Positions 59,656 through 64,000 of a stretch of DNA of 64,000 bases are shown here, one piece after another. The position numbers and the translations under genes were made by a program. Origin of the DNA: Nocardioides jishulii (GTDB lineage: Bacteria; Actinomycetota; Actinomycetes; Propionibacteriales; Nocardioidaceae); assembly GCF_006007965.1 (NCBI RefSeq), contig NZ_CP040748.1, positions 620,001 through 684,000 of the forward strand. The letters run 5' to 3'. Under the pieces are notes generated by a model. It did no database searches. It was given only the letters and a program-made list of their open reading frames with translations, and was not told the DNA's origin. Positions within the stretch are counted from its first letter, which is position 1. Each line of letters opens with the position of its first letter.

Positions 59656-60993
59656 GTGAGCACTGTGGCGTCCCCGCGATCCGGTGGTGGGACGCCGCGG
59701 GCACGGCCCTTGCCGGCCTGGCCGTTCGTCGCTCTCTTCGCGCCCTTCCTCGTGTGGTGGGCACTCGGCATCTCCGACTCGGTGTGGATCCTCGCAGCCC
59801 TGGTCATGGCCTACCACCTCTTCTCCCACGGCGGCGTCCGCGCGCCACGGGGCTTCGGCATCTGGCTGCTCCTGATGGCCTGGATCACCGTCTCGACGCT
59901 GCGGGTCACCGCCGCCGACGACCTCATCGGTGCGGTCTACCGCCTCGCGCTCTACTACTCGCTGACCGTGCTCTTCCTGTACGTCTACAACGCGCGTACG
60001 ACCTTGACGGTGCAGCGGGTGACCGGCGTGCTGACCCTCTGGTTCGTCACCCTGGTGATCGGTGGCTACCTCGGGATCCTCTTCCCGGCGGTCGAGTTCG
60101 CCACGCCGATGAGCCGGGTGGTGCCCGGAGGGTTGCTCGACAACCCGATGATCCGCGACATGGTGGTGAAGGGGTTCTCGGAGTTCGACGACGGCTACTT
60201 CCAGCTCGAACCCCGCCCCAACGTCCCGTTCCTCTACACCAACAACTGGGGCAACGTGTACTCGTTGCTGCTGCCGGTCGTGGCTGTCCACATGTTCTCC
60301 CTGCGGGGGAGCCCACGCTTCTGGCCGGTGGCACTCCTCTTCCCGATCTCGGCCGTCCCCGCGCTCCTCACCCTCAACCGCGGCATGTTCATCGGGATCG
60401 GCGTGACCTTGGTCTACGTCGCCGTCCGGCTGGCCCTGCAACGACGGTTCATGGCCATCCTGGGCGTGATGGGGCTGGGGTTGCTGGCGCTGGTGCTCTA
60501 CAACGTGCTCCCGATCGCCGAGCGCCTGGACAACCGTCTGCCGCCCGAGGGCAACAGCACGACCACCCGGCTCAGCCTCTACGAGCAGGCACTGGGGTTG
60601 GTCCCCGGCTCGCCGATCTTCGGCTACGGAGGCCCGCAGCCACCGGCCAACCCCTTTGAGGCGCCGGTCGGCACCCAGGGCTACATCTGGATGCTGCTGG
60701 TCTCGTTCGGCCCGATGGCCGTGCTGCTCTTCATCAGCTTCTTCGCGGTGGCGATCCTCAAGGTGGCCGGTCGTCCCGACCGGCTGGGCATCGCGTTCAG
60801 TGCCGTGCTCGTCGTGGGCCTGGTCGAACACCTCTACTACGGACTGCTGCCCAACGGACTCGCCGTGATGCTGCCGGTGGCAGCGCTCGTCTTCAGGGAC
60901 GAGGTCTCCGGTGCTCCACCGGGTCAGGGGGAGCCGGTCCAGTTGAGCGACCGGCCCAACGCGGACTCCAGGGCAGCGTTGCGAGGGGCGTAG
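59656..60993 (+). CDS. O-antigen polymerase/ligase-like membrane protein (Wzy-like)
   Basis: A 445-residue protein with about ten helices (for example FVALFAPFLVWWALGI near residue 24). The large extracellular loop around residues 155-200 (PMSRVVPGGLLDNPMIRDM) and the pattern LTLNRGMFIGIGVTL then RLSLYEQALGLVPGSPIFGYG (last part: LGLVPGSPIFGYGG) are the signatures of the O-antigen ligase/polymerase family. It would polymerise the repeat units outside the membrane. GAGG lies 5 nt before the GTG at 59656. The last 70 bp overlap the convergent sulfotransferase gene, so part of the C-terminal tail is shared. Confidence 0.85.
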   Translation: MSTVASPRSGGGTPRARPLPAWPFVALFAPFLVWWALGISDSVWILAALVMAYHLFSHGGVRAPRGFGIWLLLMAWITVSTLRVTAADDLIGAVYRLALYYSLTVLFLYVYNARTTLTVQRVTGVLTLWFVTLVIGGYLGILFPAVEFATPMSRVVPGGLLDNPMIRDMVVKGFSEFDDGYFQLEPRPNVPFLYTNNWGNVYSLLLPVVAVHMFSLRGSPRFWPVALLFPISAVPALLTLNRGMFIGIGVTLVYVAVRLALQRRFMAILGVMGLGLLALVLYNVLPIAERLDNRLPPEGNSTTTRLSLYEQALGLVPGSPIFGYGGPQPPANPFEAPVGTQGYIWMLLVSFGPMAVLLFISFFAVAILKVAGRPDRLGIAFSAVLVVGLVEHLYYGLLPNGLAVMLPVAALVFRDEVSGAPPGQGEPVQLSDRPNADSRAALRGA

Positions 60994-61826
60994 AAGGCAG
61001 CCAGCTCGGCGCGGACGCGGTCGTCGTCGATCGCTGACGGGGCGATGCCGTTGAAGGCCGAGGTGTCGGGCAGCAGGTGGCGCGGCAGCTCGAGGAAGTC
61101 GCAGACGGTGTCGAAGGTGCCCTGCACGTCGGCGTACAGGTCCTCGCTGCGCAGGACCAGCAGCTGGTCGCGGGGGAAGACCGACCACCAGTTCTCCAGC
61201 GAGGGCAGGTAGATCCCGCGGGACCGGTAGGTGTACCAGTCGTGTGCCTCGCTGTAGTAGCCGCGGTCCGAGGCCATCCGTTCTGCCTCACCCTCGAGGC
61301 GGTCCGCCTCGGCGGCCAGCGCGTCGGTGAAGCTGAGCGGCTCCACGCCGTTCTTGCGGCGCTCGTGGTAGTGCGACCACGCCCGCTCCACCGGGTCGCG
61401 CAGCAGCGCGATCGCCTTCACCTGCGGCGCCACGGCGTGGACCTCGGGCGCGACCCGGTGGTCCCACAGGTAGTAGGGGGACGCCTCGCCGCTCACCGGT
61501 CGGTAGCCGAGACGCCGACGGCTCAGCTCGCGATGGGCCTCGGTGTGGAAGTGGGACCGGTACCAGTCAGGGCCGCGGTGCAGCTCCTTGAAGAAGTAGT
61601 CGGTGCTCTTCTTGCCCCTGCTCTGGGGGAAGAGCCCTCGCACGCCCGGGTGCATCAGCAGGTAGTTGAAGAGCGACGTGGTGCCTCCGCGCTTCGTGCC
61701 GATGATCAGGAAGTCGGGCGCCGGGCGTTGCGCGACCGTCGCTCGGGCGTAGGCCCGGGTGGTCACGTTCGCCCCGTCCTTGAGCCAGCGCGGCGAGCGG
61801 TCCTTCAACGCGGAGAGGGCTGCCAT
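60924..61826 (-). CDS. Sulfotransferase (EPS-associated)
   Basis: A 300-residue PAPS-dependent sulfotransferase of the heparan/NDST-like type. The 5'-phosphosulfate loop is IIGTKRGGTTSLFNYLLMHPG near residues 41-61 (core GTKRGGTTSLFN), followed by RGKKSTDYFF with the catalytic acid/Lys zone, and the 3'-phosphate site LLRDPVERAWSHYHERR near residue 145. It probably sulfates the exopolysaccharide, as carbohydrate sulfotransferases next to EPS genes do. It is co-oriented with the phosphotransferase gene 10 bp upstream. It is the second sulfotransferase in the window and is unrelated in detail to the one at 31691. Confidence 0.9.
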   Translation of the reverse strand: MAALSALKDRSPRWLKDGANVTTRAYARATVAQRPAPDFLIIGTKRGGTTSLFNYLLMHPGVRGLFPQSRGKKSTDYFFKELHRGPDWYRSHFHTEAHRELSRRRLGYRPVSGEASPYYLWDHRVAPEVHAVAPQVKAIALLRDPVERAWSHYHERRKNGVEPLSFTDALAAEADRLEGEAERMASDRGYYSEAHDWYTYRSRGIYLPSLENWWSVFPRDQLLVLRSEDLYADVQGTFDTVCDFLELPRHLLPDTSAFNGIAPSAIDDDRVRAELAAFYAPRNAALESALGRSLNWTGSP

Positions 61827-61835
61827 GGAGGGATC

Positions 61836-63116
61836 CTAGGGGTTGGTGACGGTGTCGCGGAGGAGTCGACCAGCGGCGGCGAGGATGGCGTCGAGCTGCT
61901 CCCGCAGCATCCACTCCTCCTGCCACCCGCCCTCGCCCAATGCATGGGCCAGCACGCGTTCGGCCAACGCGGCCGCGTAGACGGCCAGGACGGTCGACCG
62001 GTCCGACGGCGCGATGCCGAGGGCTCGGAGCATCGGTGTCGCGTCGTCCAGCGCCCTCATCACGGTGGCCGCCTCCCAGCGCTCGCCGTGCTGCTCCTGA
62101 CGTGCCCCCACGGCCCAGTGCAGGGAGTCCAGACCGGCCGGCGCCTCCCGCTCGCTGGTCTCCCAGTCCCAGACCCACAGGGTGCCGTCGTCGTCCCGGG
62201 CGCAGTTCCACGGCACGAAGTCCCCGTGCCAGCGGGCGGCCACGGGCAGGTGGCTGGGCGAGGCCAGGGCTTCGCGCAGCAGCGCCCGGGCGGTGGCCAC
62301 CGACGCGTCGCCCGGATGGGCGGAGGCGAGGGAGTCGAGTCGCCCCGCCAGGGCACGGCACGTCCCCGTGGTCGCGGCGGTGCTGCGGCCGACCACCGGG
62401 AAGAGGTCATGCACCTCGACAGGGCTCGGGGGGCGCCGGCGCACTCCGGCCCCACGGACGTCCGGGGGCAGGGGAGCCGCCACGACGGCGGGCTGCCCGT
62501 AGTAGTCCTCCTCGGTGCGCAGAGCGGGGACGCGCGTGACCCGGAGCTGTCCTGCCAGGTCACGCAGGGCCGCGGCCTCACGGCGTACACCCTCGGCGGA
62601 GAGGGGCTCCCACGCGAACTTGGCCAGGCCCCGCGGGGCTCCCCGGCGGTCCAACAGCTGGAGGGTCGCCTTGCGGTTGGTGTTGAGGTTGACCCTCCAG
62701 GTCGCGGTGAGGTCGGGTTCGCCGAGGCGGTCCCGTAGCAGGGTCATGGGGGTGAGGGGAGTCCGACCGAGATCGGCACGAGCCTGCAGCAGGACGCGCT
62801 GGGAGACCAGGGGCAGTCCTGCCCAAGCTCCCGCAGTGAGTGCCGTACGCCGCGCGTGCGCCGCGGCCGGCAGCAGCGCACGGTAGTTGCCGACCGCGCG
62901 GGCCCCGAGGGCACGTGGGCCGTCGGGCACCAGAAGTCTGGCCCGGGAGAGTGAGGGGATGGCTCGGTAGCCCTCCAGCGTGCGCCACCCGTTGCCCGGG
63001 TCGTGGTGGCGGGCGACCACGACCTCACCGGTGGCCAGTGCGGGCGCCCACAGCTGCTCGACGACTGCTTCCAGACCCTCCCCGGCAGCGCTCCCCGCGG
63101 GCGCGTTCACTGGCAT
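61836..63116 (-). CDS. Aminoglycoside-phosphotransferase-like kinase family protein
   Basis: A 426-residue protein. The C-terminal half carries the kinase-fold catalytic loop WHGDFVPWNCARDD near residue 292 (HGDxxxxN) and LWVWDWETSE (DxD-type metal-binding strand), the APH/choline-kinase pattern. The N-terminal 190 residues look like an extra regulatory domain of unknown type. With EPS genes it may phosphorylate a sugar or polyol precursor; antibiotic resistance is unlikely. The ATG at 63116 has a GGAGGGGA ribosome site. It precedes the sulfotransferase gene by 9 bp on the same strand. Confidence 0.82.
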   Translation of the reverse strand: MPVNAPAGSAAGEGLEAVVEQLWAPALATGEVVVARHHDPGNGWRTLEGYRAIPSLSRARLLVPDGPRALGARAVGNYRALLPAAAHARRTALTAGAWAGLPLVSQRVLLQARADLGRTPLTPMTLLRDRLGEPDLTATWRVNLNTNRKATLQLLDRRGAPRGLAKFAWEPLSAEGVRREAAALRDLAGQLRVTRVPALRTEEDYYGQPAVVAAPLPPDVRGAGVRRRPPSPVEVHDLFPVVGRSTAATTGTCRALAGRLDSLASAHPGDASVATARALLREALASPSHLPVAARWHGDFVPWNCARDDDGTLWVWDWETSEREAPAGLDSLHWAVGARQEQHGERWEAATVMRALDDATPMLRALGIAPSDRSTVLAVYAAALAERVLAHALGEGGWQEEWMLREQLDAILAAAGRLLRDTVTNP

Positions 63117-63224
63117 CTCGGTCCCCTCCCAGGCACCCCTCCGACGCACGGAGCCGTGCTCGGCGCTCACAGTAGCGCCGAACACGGCTCCTCGGCGGCC
63201 GGACCGCCTGGTGACCGGTGGTCG

Positions 63225-64000
63225 TCAGGACCGGGGCACCCAGGTCCTGACGTAGTCGACCTCCATGGCCGTCTTGTCGGGCGACCAGTCGGTGGTGGAG
63301 TCAGGCAGTCCGCCCCACTGGCCACCCAGCTGGAGGTTGATCCGCAGGTTCCAACGGTCGCCCACGTCGTAGTAGGCGCTGTACCAGCTCGGGTTGGCGT
63401 TGGTGTACTCGGCGGTCTTGACGCAGTCGACCCACATCACGATCTTCCCGGGGGTCTTCTCCATCGTGTAGGTGTGCCACCCGGTCGCGGAACCGGGGAG
63501 CTCGGAGAACCGCTTCGAGCGCACCGACTGCTTGTGGGTCGAGCCGTACTCGGTGTGGATGGTGTGGTGGACCGAGGCCCTGCCCGCCTGCGCGTCGCGT
63601 CCGTAGGTCTCGACGAGGTCGATCTCACCCGCCTTGCCGTCGACGGGTCGGAGCCAGAGCGGAGCGGCCCACATGCCCTGCTCCAGCGGCACCTTGGCGC
63701 GGACCTCCGCGCGGAAGTACGAGGGCAGGGTGTACTTGCCGATCGTCTCGACGTAGCCCGAGGTGAAGTTGCGACTGCGGTAGGTCTCCTTCCTGGCCTG
63801 GATCCGGAGGCGCCCGTTGGTGACGCTCACGTTGCGGGATCGCAGGTAGGAGTCCTCGTTGGAGGCGTAGGTGTCGTTCTTGACGTTCCAGACGTTCGGG
63901 TCCAGCCCGGTGAACTCCTCGGTCAGGTCCGGGGTCCAGCTGCTCGAGGGTGTGCAGCCCGACGTCGGGGGCGCCGCAGCCGAGCTCGGGGCGGGCATCG
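63225..64000 (-). CDS. Glycoside hydrolase family 16, 5' end beyond window
   Basis: The last ~257 codons of a GH16 enzyme. The catalytic motif is GEIDLVETYG near the middle (two glutamates and the central Asp of E-x-D-x-x-E), preceded by GMWAAPLWLRPVDGK, and followed by WHTYTMEKTPGKIVMWVDC with the family's C-terminal strands ending TAMEVDYVRTWVP. The fold is the beta-jellyroll of laminarinases and carrageenases. An ATG lies at 63996-63998 but the real start and any signal peptide are probably outside the window. In this locus it may trim the locally made polymer. Confidence 0.9.
   Translation of the reverse strand, partial: MPAPSSAAAPPTSGCTPSSSWTPDLTEEFTGLDPNVWNVKNDTYASNEDSYLRSRNVSVTNGRLRIQARKETYRSRNFTSGYVETIGKYTLPSYFRAEVRAKVPLEQGMWAAPLWLRPVDGKAGEIDLVETYGRDAQAGRASVHHTIHTEYGSTHKQSVRSKRFSELPGSATGWHTYTMEKTPGKIVMWVDCVKTAEYTNANPSWYSAYYDVGDRWNLRINLQLGGQWGGLPDSTTDWSPDKTAMEVDYVRTWVPRS

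Overview
The window comes from a very GC-rich actinobacterium, most likely a member of the Nocardioidaceae. This is inferred from the strong G/C third-position bias, frequent GTG starts, TANNNT -10 boxes placed 6-8 nt before start codons, a DUF3000 gene beside rnd, an actinobacterial coproporphyrin-dependent heme set (hemE, hemY/cgoX, hemQ), a 13E12-type HNH gene under an actinobacterial LexA box, and a Ceb-like cello-oligosaccharide locus. It reads as ordinary chromosome with several accessory modules set into conserved neighbourhoods. I see no phage, insertion sequence or CRISPR array.

Layout. 1-12.7 kb is mostly housekeeping: the end of a ThrE-type exporter, an SDR enzyme, a PPOX-fold protein, the giant helicase hrpA, a DUF222/HNH nuclease with a perfect SOS box, a PemK-like protein preceded by a candidate structured RNA, an orphan solute-binding lipoprotein, rnd and DUF3000. 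12.7-22.3 kb carries heme genes, but hemE is separated from hemY-hemQ by a 5.9-kb organosulfur module (LysR regulator, SfnG, an SfnB/MsuC-like flavoenzyme, SsuD/MsuD, two flavin reductases). The module is predicted to turn dimethyl sulfone into sulfite under sulfur limitation. 22.2-24.5 kb has msrB, a stand-alone LigD-type polymerase domain and a GerMN lipoprotein.

24.6-32.9 kb is a cell-surface glycopolymer cluster: a TagD-like cytidylyltransferase, a LicD-methyltransferase fusion, a small coiled-coil protein, a GT4-Stealth fusion and a sulfotransferase. An ATP-dependent ligase (LigC type) and an atypical tRNA-Gln candidate lie in or beside it. 33.0-40.1 kb is a complete sugar-uptake locus (MsiK/MalK-type ATPase, binding protein, two permeases, GH1 beta-glucosidase, LacI regulator) with two CebR-like operators. 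40.1-47.2 kb is glmU, prs, then a ceramidase-TetR pair, then rplY and pth.

47.3-64 kb is an exopolysaccharide locus: priming glycosyltransferase, GT2, a Wzz-like protein whose kinase half has lost its Walker A lysine, a 1320-residue secreted fibrinogen-like/PKD protein with two almost identical 496-bp segments of foreign codon style, acyltransferase, methyltransferase, a flippase that seems to start at ATC, a polymerase/ligase, a sulfotransferase, a phosphotransferase and a GH16 hydrolase cut by the window edge. Together these suggest synthesis, export, sulfation and trimming of a capsule-like polymer.
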